Shown: in pieces, positions 43,543-52,819 of the stretch
Layout: the number at the start of each line of letters is the position of its first letter
Numbering within the stretch: the first letter of the stretch is position 1
NCBI RefSeq assembly: GCF_030409905.1
Contig: NZ_JAUFQT010000001.1
Span: 1,262,001-1,326,000, forward strand
Length of the DNA: 64,000 bases
DNA from: Echinicola jeungdonensis
Lineage (GTDB): Bacteria > Bacteroidota > Bacteroidia > Cytophagales > Cyclobacteriaceae
Direction of reading: 5' to 3'
The notes under the pieces: generated by a model
The model's input: the letters and a program-made list of their open reading frames with translations, nothing else
What the model was told of the DNA's origin: nothing
Databases searched by the model: none
Made by a program: the position numbers and the translations under genes

Positions 43543-45177
43543 ATGGAAAAGCGAGTGTCTTACGATTACCCCTTTAAGACGACAAATGATCCAGCCTATG
43601 AGTGCTTAATCAATTTGTCCCAAGACCTCCTTAAGGCCACCCATTGCATATTAAATCTTTGCATGGAAGACCTTAAAATTTATTGCAGTGGGAACCTATC
43701 CCCTGATTTACACCATATCAATCAATCCATTATTGAAAAAACAATCGAGGAAAACAGACCTATAATAAACCTGGACCCTGCCCAGGTCCTAATATCCACA
43801 AAAATAGTCCAGTTCCCTCCCTTTGTTAGTTTTCCGATTATTAATGAAAAATCCTTATTAATTGGAAATTTGTTTTTGGCAGACCCCCAATTATCTGACC
43901 CAACTAAACTTAATGAAATCTACTTTCCCCAACTGAAATTAATTTGCCATCAAATTTCCGTAATCAACCAGCAAAAGGAAAAAATCAGGGAACTTGAGAC
44001 CCATCTTGAATTAAATGAAAAGATGAAAGCTAATCTTAAAAGGAAAGTAAACAGCAATAAAAAAATCTTTAAAAAGAAATCCCGGTTATTGGCACATGTC
44101 AGCCATGAGATCCGAACTCCCATGCAGGGGATAATCGGCCTTACAGAAAAACTTAGGAATTCACCCTTAAATCAGGAACAAAAGGAAATTCTTGACAATC
44201 TTTCTATCTCGGAAAGCACCCTGATGAATCTGGTCAATGAAGTTTTGGATTTTTCCAAAATCAATGATTCGGGCTTCAACCTTCAATTTAAACCAGGATA
44301 TATCCAGGACATCATTGAGGAAGTCAAGATCCTATACACCCCTATGGCCAATGACAAAGGCAATACGATCATAACGGAAAGTCCAATTTTACCTCCATTG
44401 GAAATTGACGTGCTAAGGCTCAAACAGGTCATGAGCAATATGGTCAATAATGCCCTGAAATTCACCACCAATGGGTCAGTAACTATTAGGGCACAAAAAA
44501 GCGAAACTGTGGATGGTCAGGATTGGTATCGTTTTGAAATTGAAGATACTGGAGTTGGCATATCCAATGACTTTAAAGAAATAATATACAAGGAATACAG
44601 CCAAAGCGGTAATTTCGATACCAATGGCGGAACGGGTTTGGGATTAGCCATTTCAAAAATGATTATCGATAAATTTGGTGGTAAATATGGATTTGTTAGC
44701 CCTGTAGACCCTAATAATGAAGATCAACCTGGGTCTCTATTTTGGTTTTCTCTACCTTTAAAAACTTCAACCGAAACCCCAAATCAAACAAAAAAAGAAA
44801 TCATCCATCAATTTCAGGGAAAGAAAGTCCTATTTATTGACGACGATCAATTTGTACAAATGGTCTGTAAAAATATGTTAGAACAGGAGGGACTTTTCCC
44901 AAGAGTAGTATCATCTGGGCAAGAAGCCATGGAATTGATGGAGAAGGAATCATTTGACCTTATTTTATCTGACCTCAACCTTCCTGGAATGAACGGGTTG
45001 GAAATAGCCCAAATAATCAAATCAGAATACAATTACCAAGGGCCCTTGGCCTGTATTTCCGCCTACCAGGATGAAGATTCCATTCAAAAAGCAAAAATGG
45101 CAGGATTCAATCATTTCATAAGCAAACCCTTTAACCAAAGGACATTAAAAAAACTGCTTTCCAAAATCAGTGATTAA
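43543..45177 (+). CDS. Hybrid sensor histidine kinase / response regulator
   Basis: The 544-residue protein has no membrane helix, so it is probably cytoplasmic. An N-terminal GAF-like sensor (about 15-140) is followed by a coiled coil (about 140-180). The HisKA domain has His188 in SHEIRTPMQG, and the HATPase domain has VNNALKF, DTGVGI and GGTGLGLAI. The C-terminal receiver (about 427-540) has the acidic patch FIDDDQ and the phospho-acceptor Asp477 in LILSDLNLPGM. All catalytic residues are present, so it should autophosphorylate and relay internally. The signal and output partner are unknown. Its upstream edge abuts the IS21 element. Confidence 0.9.
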   Translation: MEKRVSYDYPFKTTNDPAYECLINLSQDLLKATHCILNLCMEDLKIYCSGNLSPDLHHINQSIIEKTIEENRPIINLDPAQVLISTKIVQFPPFVSFPIINEKSLLIGNLFLADPQLSDPTKLNEIYFPQLKLICHQISVINQQKEKIRELETHLELNEKMKANLKRKVNSNKKIFKKKSRLLAHVSHEIRTPMQGIIGLTEKLRNSPLNQEQKEILDNLSISESTLMNLVNEVLDFSKINDSGFNLQFKPGYIQDIIEEVKILYTPMANDKGNTIITESPILPPLEIDVLRLKQVMSNMVNNALKFTTNGSVTIRAQKSETVDGQDWYRFEIEDTGVGISNDFKEIIYKEYSQSGNFDTNGGTGLGLAISKMIIDKFGGKYGFVSPVDPNNEDQPGSLFWFSLPLKTSTETPNQTKKEIIHQFQGKKVLFIDDDQFVQMVCKNMLEQEGLFPRVVSSGQEAMELMEKESFDLILSDLNLPGMNGLEIAQIIKSEYNYQGPLACISAYQDEDSIQKAKMAGFNHFISKPFNQRTLKKLLSKISD

Positions 45178-45828
45178 AATAATTATTAGTTAAATTTAAA
45201 AAGAAGTAGATCAATTTTTTTTATAATTCTACAAAGTAAAAGCTGTAAGCCCTTCGAGGATTAACAGTTTAACTAATTATTATTTAAACCAATAATATTG
45301 GATAATTTAATTTCATTTCCCAACCCCGTCTTTTTTTAATTGAAATTTTATATCAACTTAATGATAAAGAGAAATATAATCAGAAACAAAAAAATCAATT
45401 TTTTCATAAAAAAGAAAATTCAATTAATTAGATTAATACTTCAACAAATTAAACCTCTTCATTTTGTTCCTTGAAAGGTTAATTTGGAGGACTCCCTCTT
45501 TTTCCACCCCAATTAAATCTTTCTTTAATTTAAACTGTTTAAGTTATTACATAGTGAAAACTATCGGAATATTAGAACTAAAAAGGCACACCACTATTAT
45601 AATAAACAAACAAAATCTAATTTCATATTTGAATATAAAGTATTTAAAACCATTTTTTTGCACTTTAAATATTAAACTATATTTTTTTCACTTATAGTAA
45701 AGTTTTTATTATTTTCGTTTTATCATTAGAAGAACAATCTTCCTAATCCAATCTAGGCCCAAACTAATTTTTCTCAAAGAATTTACTGTAATCACAAATT
45801 CCTTACTAAAACCAACTTTATAAACAAA
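45178..45828. other. Very AT-rich intergenic region, no gene supported
   Basis: The 651 bp are dominated by A/T runs. A 77-codon open frame at 45464-45697 (starting MFLERLIWRT) has no domain and a composition expected of random AT-rich sequence, so it is not called. I see no tRNA, hairpin terminator or repeat. Confidence 0.5.
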
Positions 45829-47595
45829 ATGAACATTAAAATTCTTTTAATAGAAAGAAATAAAAATGATTATTTAAAAATAAAATTATTTCTACAAAAA
45901 AAGTACAACAAACCTATCATTCATCATGTTTTTAATTGCGTGGATTCTTTCATTTTTTTATCTAAACCCTTCAAATATGACATTATTTTATTTAGTTTAC
46001 CTAAACAAAGCCGAAATAGAATTTTTTTAACTAAATCTTTATCCTTAAGAGCAAAGGGAACCCCTATTATTACCCTTAGTGAAATAGATGACCCAAACCT
46101 TGGTATAAAATCCTTAAATCTGGGAGCAACAAACCACCTAAATAAAAATAAACTATCCGCCTCCTATTTATCCAAAAGCATTTATTTAAGTATTAAGCAG
46201 CAACGAATTCAATCAAAAATTTTGAATTCTGAGAAACTATACCGTCAACTATTTTATTTAAGCCCAGTTCCTATGTGGGTTTATGACACAAACAATTTTC
46301 AACTCCTTGACATTAATGAAGTCGCTGTTGACCTCTTAGGTTTTTCAGAAAAAAAAATCAGTGCAATGACTATTTTAGACTTCATTCCCAATTTAGAAAA
46401 AGAATCAGTCAATCAAACTCTCCAAGAAATACAACAAAAACCAAGGGATTTTAGAAAAGGGATCTATTCCATTATTACCCAAAATGGAAACGAAATAAAA
46501 GTTGAGATAGACGGAAGGCCAATTGATTTTGGAAATCATCAAGCCAGAGTAGCAGTAGCAAAAGATATTACAGGTCAATTGGCCAATTTGAAATTATTAA
46601 AAAAAACCAACAAGAAATTACAAACAGCCCAGGAAATTGGGAAAACAGGGTATTGGGAAATGTACCTTGATACCGAAAAGGTCTATTGGTCTAAGGAATT
46701 ATACAAAATTCTGGAAATGGGCCCTAACCAAGGTCCTCCTACTAATGAAACCTATTTTTCCATGATCCATCCAAGGGACCGAGAAAAATTTAACAAATCT
46801 AGGAAACAACTTCTATCTGACACATCGAAAAAAAAATTTTCAGAATTAGAAATTTGGATTACATGTGGAAATAAACAGAAAAAATATGTCTACCAAAAAA
46901 CTTTTCTAATAAAGAAAAACGGCTTACCATTTAAACTGGAGGGAATACTTCGAGATATAACTTCCCAGAAAAAAGAAAGGGAAAGATCTGAATTATTCGA
47001 ATCAGTAATAACGAATACTAAAGATGGAGTTATCATTACCGACAATAATATAAATGACCAAAAGGGTCCAAAAATCCAATATGGAAATGAGGCATTTACT
47101 CAAATCACTGGATATACCCAAGAAGAAATTGTTGGTCAATCTCCGGAATTTTTATTGGGATCAAATCAAAACAATAAAAGCATTTGGAAATTAAAAAAAT
47201 CACTTAAAAAAGGGACCCCTTGCCAAATTGAAATTGTTAATTTCAAAAAAAACGGAGAAGCTTTTTGGAACAGTGTAGCAATTTCACCTGTCGAAAATGA
47301 ATATGAAGGAATAACGCATTGGATTGCAAATATAAGAGACATAACTCCAATAAAAAACTACATAAAAACTATTGAATCTCAAAACAAAAAATTAAAAGAA
47401 ATTGCCTGGACACAATCACATATTACCAGGACTCCACTTGCTAGGATAATGGGAATCGTAAATTTGCTTTGTGATAGTTTGAACAATCCTTCAGAAACCC
47501 AAGACCTTTTGCCACTTCTTGAGCAATCTACAAATGAACTTGATCAAGTTTTTCGGAAAATAAATAAAATGACATCAAATATTGATAACATTTAA
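45829..47595 (+). CDS. PAS-repeat sensor with pseudo-receiver, ending after the HisKA helix
   Basis: The 588-residue protein starts with a receiver-like domain (about 1-120) whose phospho-acceptor Asp is replaced: DIILFSLPKQ has Ser56. Three PAS domains follow (about 130-250, 260-380, 390-510), the later ones with PAC-type endings (GILRDITSQKK, NIRDITPIK). The final 60 residues carry a HisKA-like helix with His531 in SHITRTPLARIMG, but the protein stops there, without an ATPase domain. It might therefore be phosphorylated by another kinase, such as the hybrid kinase upstream, or act by dimerisation. Its codon and base use is much more AT-rich than that of neighbouring genes. Confidence 0.8.
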   Translation: MNIKILLIERNKNDYLKIKLFLQKKYNKPIIHHVFNCVDSFIFLSKPFKYDIILFSLPKQSRNRIFLTKSLSLRAKGTPIITLSEIDDPNLGIKSLNLGATNHLNKNKLSASYLSKSIYLSIKQQRIQSKILNSEKLYRQLFYLSPVPMWVYDTNNFQLLDINEVAVDLLGFSEKKISAMTILDFIPNLEKESVNQTLQEIQQKPRDFRKGIYSIITQNGNEIKVEIDGRPIDFGNHQARVAVAKDITGQLANLKLLKKTNKKLQTAQEIGKTGYWEMYLDTEKVYWSKELYKILEMGPNQGPPTNETYFSMIHPRDREKFNKSRKQLLSDTSKKKFSELEIWITCGNKQKKYVYQKTFLIKKNGLPFKLEGILRDITSQKKERERSELFESVITNTKDGVIITDNNINDQKGPKIQYGNEAFTQITGYTQEEIVGQSPEFLLGSNQNNKSIWKLKKSLKKGTPCQIEIVNFKKNGEAFWNSVAISPVENEYEGITHWIANIRDITPIKNYIKTIESQNKKLKEIAWTQSHITRTPLARIMGIVNLLCDSLNNPSETQDLLPLLEQSTNELDQVFRKINKMTSNIDNI

Positions 47596-47878
47596 CAAGT
47601 TATTCAAAATAAAAAATTATGGATTAATATATCACCTAACCCATTTTTATTTTAATAATTATAATATTATTCTAACCTCAAAGTGATTTGTTTAATAGGC
47701 TGGTTCAATGATCAAAACAAATAGAATGATCCTTTCACTAAGAATTAATTCTAAATACACCTATTTTTCTAACTTCTACCTGGTAAAAAGTAACTCAAAA
47801 GCTCAACAGCTGCTCTCTACAACTTTCTTTCTCTAAAAAAGATCATTAATTTCATGTTTTGATCCATTATTTTGACCC

Positions 47879-49993
47879 ATGACTCCAATTCAGGCACTTA
47901 AAGACTATTATGGCTATAACAGCTTTAGAGGGAACCAGGAAGACATTATTAATTCCATATTAAAAGGAAATGACACCCTTGTCCTGATGCCTACAGGTGG
48001 GGGAAAATCGATTTGTTACCAAATCCCTGCCATTGTCCAACCGGGTTTAACTTTAGTTATTTCCCCCTTAATTGCCCTGATGAAGGACCAGGTGGATAGC
48101 TTAAGGACCAATGGGGTCGAGGCAGCTTTCCTTAATTCCAGTCAAAGTACCAGCGAACAAAGGTTTATTTCCCAGGAAATCCAGAAGGGTAAAATAAAGC
48201 TATTATATGTTGCGCCGGAGCGGTTATTTGGAGGGGCAGTTCCTCTCACCGAGATACTGCAATCCTCCAAACTTTCACTTATCGCTGTGGATGAAGCCCA
48301 TTGTGTTTCACAATGGGGACATGATTTCAGGCCCGAATATTTAAAAATAGGAAAGTTAAGAAAAGCCTTTCCAACAGTTCCCTTTGTTGCCCTAACAGCC
48401 ACTGCTGATCAGCAAACCAGACGGGATATGGCTGAAAAACTGGGGCTCATCAAACCCAAATGGTTTATTTCTTCTTTTGACCGTCCCAATATTACCTACC
48501 GAGTTGCTCCCAAAAGGAATTCGTTTGATAGGCTACTGGAATTTTTGGAATTTCACCAAAAGGATACTGGTATTGTTTATTGTCTTTCCCGTAAAAATGT
48601 TGAAGATACCGCAGAAAAACTGCAAGAAGCCGGCTTATCTGCCCTCCCCTACCATGCTGGGTTAGACCGGGACAAAAGGGCTTCCAATCAAGAGAAATTT
48701 ATTCGGGATGAAGTAAAAATCATGGTGGCAACCATAGCTTTTGGAATGGGCATAGACAAATCCAATGTACGTTTTGTAGTACATATGAACATGCCCCAAA
48801 ATGTAGAAGGCTACTATCAGGAAACCGGCCGTGCAGGAAGAGATGGGCTTCCCAGCGATGCACTGATGTTTTACAGCACGCAGGACGTTATGACCTTGGA
48901 AAGAATGCTGGAAAATTCCGACAACCCGGAGTATGTGGAGATCATGAAATCCAAGCTCAATCGAATGAGGGAGTTTTGCCAAACCAGTACTTGCCGAAGG
49001 CAATACTTAATGAATTATTTCAGTGAAAAAATGCCTGATCCTTGCGGCAATTGTGACATCTGTTTTGGAAAGGAAAACCAACAGGACATGACCATCCCCT
49101 CACAAATGCTCCTTTCTGCTGTAGCAAGACTCAAGGAAGCCTTTGGTTTAGGCTATATTAATCTTGTATTAAGGGGGTCTAAATCCTCAAAGTTGCAAGC
49201 TGAACATCAATCCTTATCCGTCTATGGCATTGGAAAAGACAGAACAGAGGATTTTTGGAAAAAACTGGGAAACCAATTGCTTCAAGAGGGATACCTGGCA
49301 GAGGCTGGGCAAAAATTCCCTACCCTTAAACTAACTCCCATGGCCTGGGAAAAGTTAAAAACCAAAGAAAAAATTTTGCTGGCCATGGACCAGTCCATTT
49401 CTTCCAAAAACCAAAAATCCCAACATGAAGAGGCTTTATTAGATGGACTAAAATTGTTAAGAAGATCAATTGCCCAAAAAGAAAATGTACCTCCCTATGT
49501 GATTTTTTCAGATGCCAGCCTTACTGAAATGGCCACCTATTTTCCCATAAAAACGGATCAACTTTTAACTATCTCCGGAGTAGGACAGGTGAAAGCGGAA
49601 AATTATGGCACTGAATTCATAAATCTCATCCAAAAATATATTACCAAACATAATTTAAAACCGCGTAAAAAGCTGGTATCCAACTCCAGGTCAAAAGGGA
49701 ATTCCAACTCCCAGGCTTTGACCCTAAAATATTTCAGGGAAGGCCAAAACCATTTCCAAATCGCTCAAATTCGTGAAATGGCCTTAACCACAGTTGAAGG
49801 ACATTTGGCCAACCTGGTAATAGAAGGAAAAATTGATCCAGAGGAATTAGTTTCCAAAGATGATTTATTGAATATCCGCCTTGCATACAGGAGACAGGAA
49901 TCATCCTACCTCCGGCCACTTAAAGAACACTTTGGAGAGCGTTATTCCTACTTTCAATTAAAAATAGCAATCGCAGCGGAAAAACAGGCTTGA
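47879..49993 (+). CDS. recQ: ATP-dependent DNA helicase RecQ
   Basis: RecQ is a 3'-5' helicase involved in recombination, fork repair and RecF-pathway processing. The 704-residue protein has Walker A PTGGGKS (about 38-44), the DEAH box AVDEAHCVSQWGHDFRPEY, helicase motif VI QETGRAGRDG, and a zinc-binding RecQ-C domain with Cys in CQTSTCRRQYL and CGNCDIC. A winged-helix region, an HRDC domain and a C-terminal helix-turn-helix (about 615-665) follow. This length and layout are usual for RecQ of the phylum. It is monocistronic with a strong terminator downstream. The 283 bp before it hold no gene. Confidence 0.95.
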   Translation: MTPIQALKDYYGYNSFRGNQEDIINSILKGNDTLVLMPTGGGKSICYQIPAIVQPGLTLVISPLIALMKDQVDSLRTNGVEAAFLNSSQSTSEQRFISQEIQKGKIKLLYVAPERLFGGAVPLTEILQSSKLSLIAVDEAHCVSQWGHDFRPEYLKIGKLRKAFPTVPFVALTATADQQTRRDMAEKLGLIKPKWFISSFDRPNITYRVAPKRNSFDRLLEFLEFHQKDTGIVYCLSRKNVEDTAEKLQEAGLSALPYHAGLDRDKRASNQEKFIRDEVKIMVATIAFGMGIDKSNVRFVVHMNMPQNVEGYYQETGRAGRDGLPSDALMFYSTQDVMTLERMLENSDNPEYVEIMKSKLNRMREFCQTSTCRRQYLMNYFSEKMPDPCGNCDICFGKENQQDMTIPSQMLLSAVARLKEAFGLGYINLVLRGSKSSKLQAEHQSLSVYGIGKDRTEDFWKKLGNQLLQEGYLAEAGQKFPTLKLTPMAWEKLKTKEKILLAMDQSISSKNQKSQHEEALLDGLKLLRRSIAQKENVPPYVIFSDASLTEMATYFPIKTDQLLTISGVGQVKAENYGTEFINLIQKYITKHNLKPRKKLVSNSRSKGNSNSQALTLKYFREGQNHFQIAQIREMALTTVEGHLANLVIEGKIDPEELVSKDDLLNIRLAYRRQESSYLRPLKEHFGERYSYFQLKIAIAAEKQA

Positions 49994-50074
49994 AATTTCT
50001 TTTCACACTTCACCATTTTTTGGTATTATCATCAAACCAGCTCGTTAAATACACCTATCATTTCATTTACGAAC

Positions 50075-50104
50075 AAAAAAAATACCCCAATTGGGGTATT
50101 TTTT
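50075..50104 (+). terminator. Rho-independent terminator after recQ
   Basis: A perfect stem AAAAATACCCC / GGGGTATTTTT with loop AATT and flanking A and T runs, so it can act in both directions. Confidence 0.9.
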
Positions 50105-50185
50105 GGTCTTTATATAAGTGTTACCTTTGATATGGGTGATTAAGCAACTTTTTCCACTTCCAATTTTAGTGTTTTAAAATTTAAA

Positions 50186-50227
50186 AGAGGTCATTTTAAT
50201 TCTTAATTTTTTTAGACCTCTTTTTTT
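50186..50227. terminator. Second hairpin between recQ and the desaturase gene
   Basis: AGAGGTC (50186-50192) pairs with GACCTCT (50215-50221), followed by a T-run on the plus strand and preceded by A-rich sequence. It may back up the recQ terminator or end the leftward desaturase transcript. The rest of the 372-bp gap (49994-50365) shows small GTCTGGAGAC / GTCTGAAGAC repeats and no gene. Confidence 0.55.
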
Positions 50228-50365
50228 ATTGCCTCTCCCATCAATTCGAAAATCCAGAAATGAAAAAGTCAAAGTCTGGAGACTTGGACTAGGTTTGTGT
50301 AATAAAAGGTCTGACTGATCCAAAACACATTGGGGTCCCAGTCTGAAGACTGGAACCAATAATTT

Positions 50366-51367
50366 TTATTTTAACCAAGCCAAGCTTATCTCATCGGGTG
50401 TTTTCATTCGGTCTGCCAATCTCATATATCTTGAGGATAGGCCCGACAAATAGTCCTGCGCTTTTGCTGCCGCACCATCTAAACCTGTAATGGTTTCAAT
50501 CTTCCATAACTTTACCAAATGATCAATTATCCTGGCATAATCCCATCCGGTATAAACCCCTATTTTCTGTGTAATAGCAGAAAATTGATCAAACAAGGTA
50601 GGATTATCTCCTCCTTTTCCCATCAGTACAGCCGGCATGACAATTTGCTTTCTCATCATCTTTTCAAAAGCCAGCATAGCTCCATTGGGATCTATTTCAA
50701 AAATCCTTGACATAAAAGATTTATAGGCCCTTTCATGTCTTGACTCGTCCCCTGCAATTGTTTTACATATTCTAGCCAAAACATGATCCCCCGCTTTATC
50801 CGCCAATTTACCGGTATTCACATGGGAAACTTTTGTAGCCCTTTCCTGGAAGGATGTATAGATAATGGCCTGAAACGGATCTTTTTCAGATTTGGGATCA
50901 AATCCATTATAGATCAGGCGGTGAATGGTCTGTTCCACTTTTCGCATATCCGCTCTGCCAGAAAGATAAAGATATTTGTTCAGGAGGTCTCCGTGCCGGT
51001 TTTCCTCCGCTGTCCAGGCTTTGGACCATTTTACCCAGCCAGAAGGGCTAAGTAAATTGCCTTCTGGGTTGATCCCCTCCACCAAATTAAAATAAGTCTG
51101 GTAACTGGGCAATGCCTCCTCCGTAATCATGTTTCCAATCAAAGAAGTAATTACAGTATCAGGTATTCCAGCCGCCCTTTCCTGCAATTTTCTTATTTCA
51201 TCAAAGGCATCAGATTCTGCCATATCAGGAAGAAAATCGGTGGGTTGCCAGCATTCATCCGGATCCACCAAAATATTGTCCACAGCATCATCTACCATTT
51301 CATTTAATTGACTGATGACTTCCAAATTTTTCTCCAATGTGTAATTAATATCTTCTGATTCTTTCAT
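50366..51367 (-). CDS. Acyl-ACP desaturase (FA_desaturase_2 family)
   Basis: The 333-residue soluble di-iron enzyme resembles stearoyl-ACP desaturase and inserts a double bond into acyl chains carried by ACP. The ferritin-like di-iron ligands appear as EEALPSY, EENRHGD, ERATKVSH and GDESRHE, in the expected order. It has no signal peptide. Such genes set membrane fluidity and are common in marine and environmental Bacteroidota. The electron donor, usually a ferredoxin, is not encoded nearby. It is monocistronic on the minus strand. Confidence 0.9.
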   Translation of the reverse strand: MKESEDINYTLEKNLEVISQLNEMVDDAVDNILVDPDECWQPTDFLPDMAESDAFDEIRKLQERAAGIPDTVITSLIGNMITEEALPSYQTYFNLVEGINPEGNLLSPSGWVKWSKAWTAEENRHGDLLNKYLYLSGRADMRKVEQTIHRLIYNGFDPKSEKDPFQAIIYTSFQERATKVSHVNTGKLADKAGDHVLARICKTIAGDESRHERAYKSFMSRIFEIDPNGAMLAFEKMMRKQIVMPAVLMGKGGDNPTLFDQFSAITQKIGVYTGWDYARIIDHLVKLWKIETITGLDGAAAKAQDYLSGLSSRYMRLADRMKTPDEISLAWLK

Positions 51368-51660
51368 AAACTTTTCATTAATGAACCATCAAGGAAATTC
51401 CCATCAAATTCCGTTTTCTTTATCAGCGGCTTGAATTTACCACTTTTACCCAAGTGTGGATAATAATGAAAACGGGCCTTTAAGGAAGATGTTTTCCAAA
51501 ACAGCACAAGGTAGGCATTAATCAAGCAAGGCCAATATAAAATAACAATAAAAACATTCAAAGTAAAGAAAGAGACAAATTCATGAGTCTATTTTTTCAA
51601 TTCGGGTTAGAAAACCACAGTGAATAAGGAAGGTAACCTTATCTTAAAAATTACTTAGTA
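51368..51660. other. Intergenic region before the desaturase gene
   Basis: No gene is supported; a 65-codon leftward frame at 51364-51561 has no family-like content. The region presumably contains the desaturase promoter, but no exact TAnnTTTG was found. Confidence 0.45.
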
Positions 51661-51700
51661 AAAAAACACCCCACAGGCTTTTCTTAAAAAGCCTATGGGG
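51661..51700 (-). terminator. Terminator of the beta-propeller lipoprotein gene
   Basis: On the minus strand a stem CCCCATAGGCTTTT / AAAAGCCTGTGGGG (one mismatch) is followed by a T-run, just past the stop of the 51726 gene. Confidence 0.85.
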
Positions 51701-51725
51701 ATGTATATCCTGGGGAGATAAAACA

Positions 51726-52628
51726 TTAATAATTGAGCTCGTAAGCTACCACCTTATTTCTTTGGAAGGTAGGTACCAAAACAATGTTTTCATCCTTCAA
51801 AAAGCCAATATCTGCAGTATTTGAATTATCCGCTTTGGAATCCAAAACTTTCCAGGCTTTTTCCCCCTTTACAACCCAAATTTCACCCTTCCACTTACTG
51901 GCCAGAAATTCTCCTTCACCTAAAACTATCAGACCGTCACCACCAACAACTTTTTCATTTAACAATGTGAAGGACCCGTCTTTTTTGTATTCTTTAAGGC
52001 CGGAGCCATCCAATCCATAAAGAACACCATCGGCAAAACGCAAGCCATTGATACTCTCCTGGCCTTCTGCAAATAGGGAGACTTCACCATTTTCAAGTTT
52101 GTGGATTTTTCCTGTACGGGTATCCGAAAAATAAACAACGCCATCATTAATTGTCACATCATTCAAAAACACCGCATCGGAAACGGGATAAGTTTCACTT
52201 ATGCTGGAAGATTCAATATCTATTTCAACCAATTTATCAATATCGGTCACATATAGTTTACCTTCATCGATAGCCATTCCCTTGGGAGCATCCAAGCCAG
52301 TCAACCATTTCTTTTCCACAATATCCCCTTTATCATTAATGATGGAAATGTATCCATTACCATCTTTATCTGTTGGGTTGCCATCAATATTGGTAACATA
52401 AATTTTTCCGGTGGCCTCATCCACCAATACCGATTCACAGGTAATTAATTCTTCTGAAGTTTCCCACAAATAGGTCAAGGAAGGTTCCACACTTTCCTCC
52501 ACTACCTCTTCTACAATTTCTTCGGCTTTTTCTTTGGTCTTCTCAGCGCCCCCACATTGCCAGAAAAGGAGCCCTGACAGGGCTAAGCCAAGAATTAAAT
52601 TGTTGGTTTTTCTCATGGTATTTTTCAT
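51726..52628 (-). CDS. SMP-30/NHL-type beta-propeller lipoprotein
   Basis: The 300-residue protein has a lipoprotein signal (MRKTNNLILGLALSG, lipobox LFWQC) and then a Glu/Lys-rich linker of about 25 residues (EKTKEKAEEIVEEVVEESVE). The rest is a repeated pattern of about 40 residues (for example GLDAPKGMAIDEGKLYVTDID; DVTINDGVVYFSDTRTGKIH; ADGVLYGLDGSGL), typical of six-bladed SMP-30/NHL propellers. It is probably anchored in the outer or inner membrane facing the periplasm. The calcium or lactonase active site of true gluconolactonases cannot be confirmed. MRKTNN, four codons in, is an alternative start. A TAATTTTG element lies upstream. Confidence 0.78.
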   Translation of the reverse strand: MKNTMRKTNNLILGLALSGLLFWQCGGAEKTKEKAEEIVEEVVEESVEPSLTYLWETSEELITCESVLVDEATGKIYVTNIDGNPTDKDGNGYISIINDKGDIVEKKWLTGLDAPKGMAIDEGKLYVTDIDKLVEIDIESSSISETYPVSDAVFLNDVTINDGVVYFSDTRTGKIHKLENGEVSLFAEGQESINGLRFADGVLYGLDGSGLKEYKKDGSFTLLNEKVVGGDGLIVLGEGEFLASKWKGEIWVVKGEKAWKVLDSKADNSNTADIGFLKDENIVLVPTFQRNKVVAYELNY

Positions 52629-52668
52629 TTTGGTTTATGATCAAAAAGAATTAGTTGTATAAATCTAG

Positions 52669-52676
52669 CAAAATTA
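52669..52676 (-). promoter_or_regulatory. -7 element for the beta-propeller lipoprotein gene
   Basis: Read on the minus strand it is TAATTTTG, a TAnnTTTG match about 40 nt before the ATG, with a TTG 16 nt further upstream (shorter than ideal). Confidence 0.4.
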
Positions 52677-52819
52677 GCGCGATATTACATTTCAAATTTA
52701 ACCGCAATTTGTATTGAAAGTATTTAGTAATTGAAATATTGCGTATATGGCACGTCCTGGGTAATCCGACAATTCCCTTTCACATTACCTTCTGACTCTA
52801 ATCAATCAACCCCCCAATC

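Noticed and set aside
45464..45697. 77-codon open frame
   Set aside because: Composition is that of AT-rich noncoding DNA, with no recognisable domain.
50230..50360. Repeated GTCTGGAGAC / GTCTGAAGAC words as a regulatory array
   Set aside because: Only two or three imperfect copies are present and the spacing is irregular.
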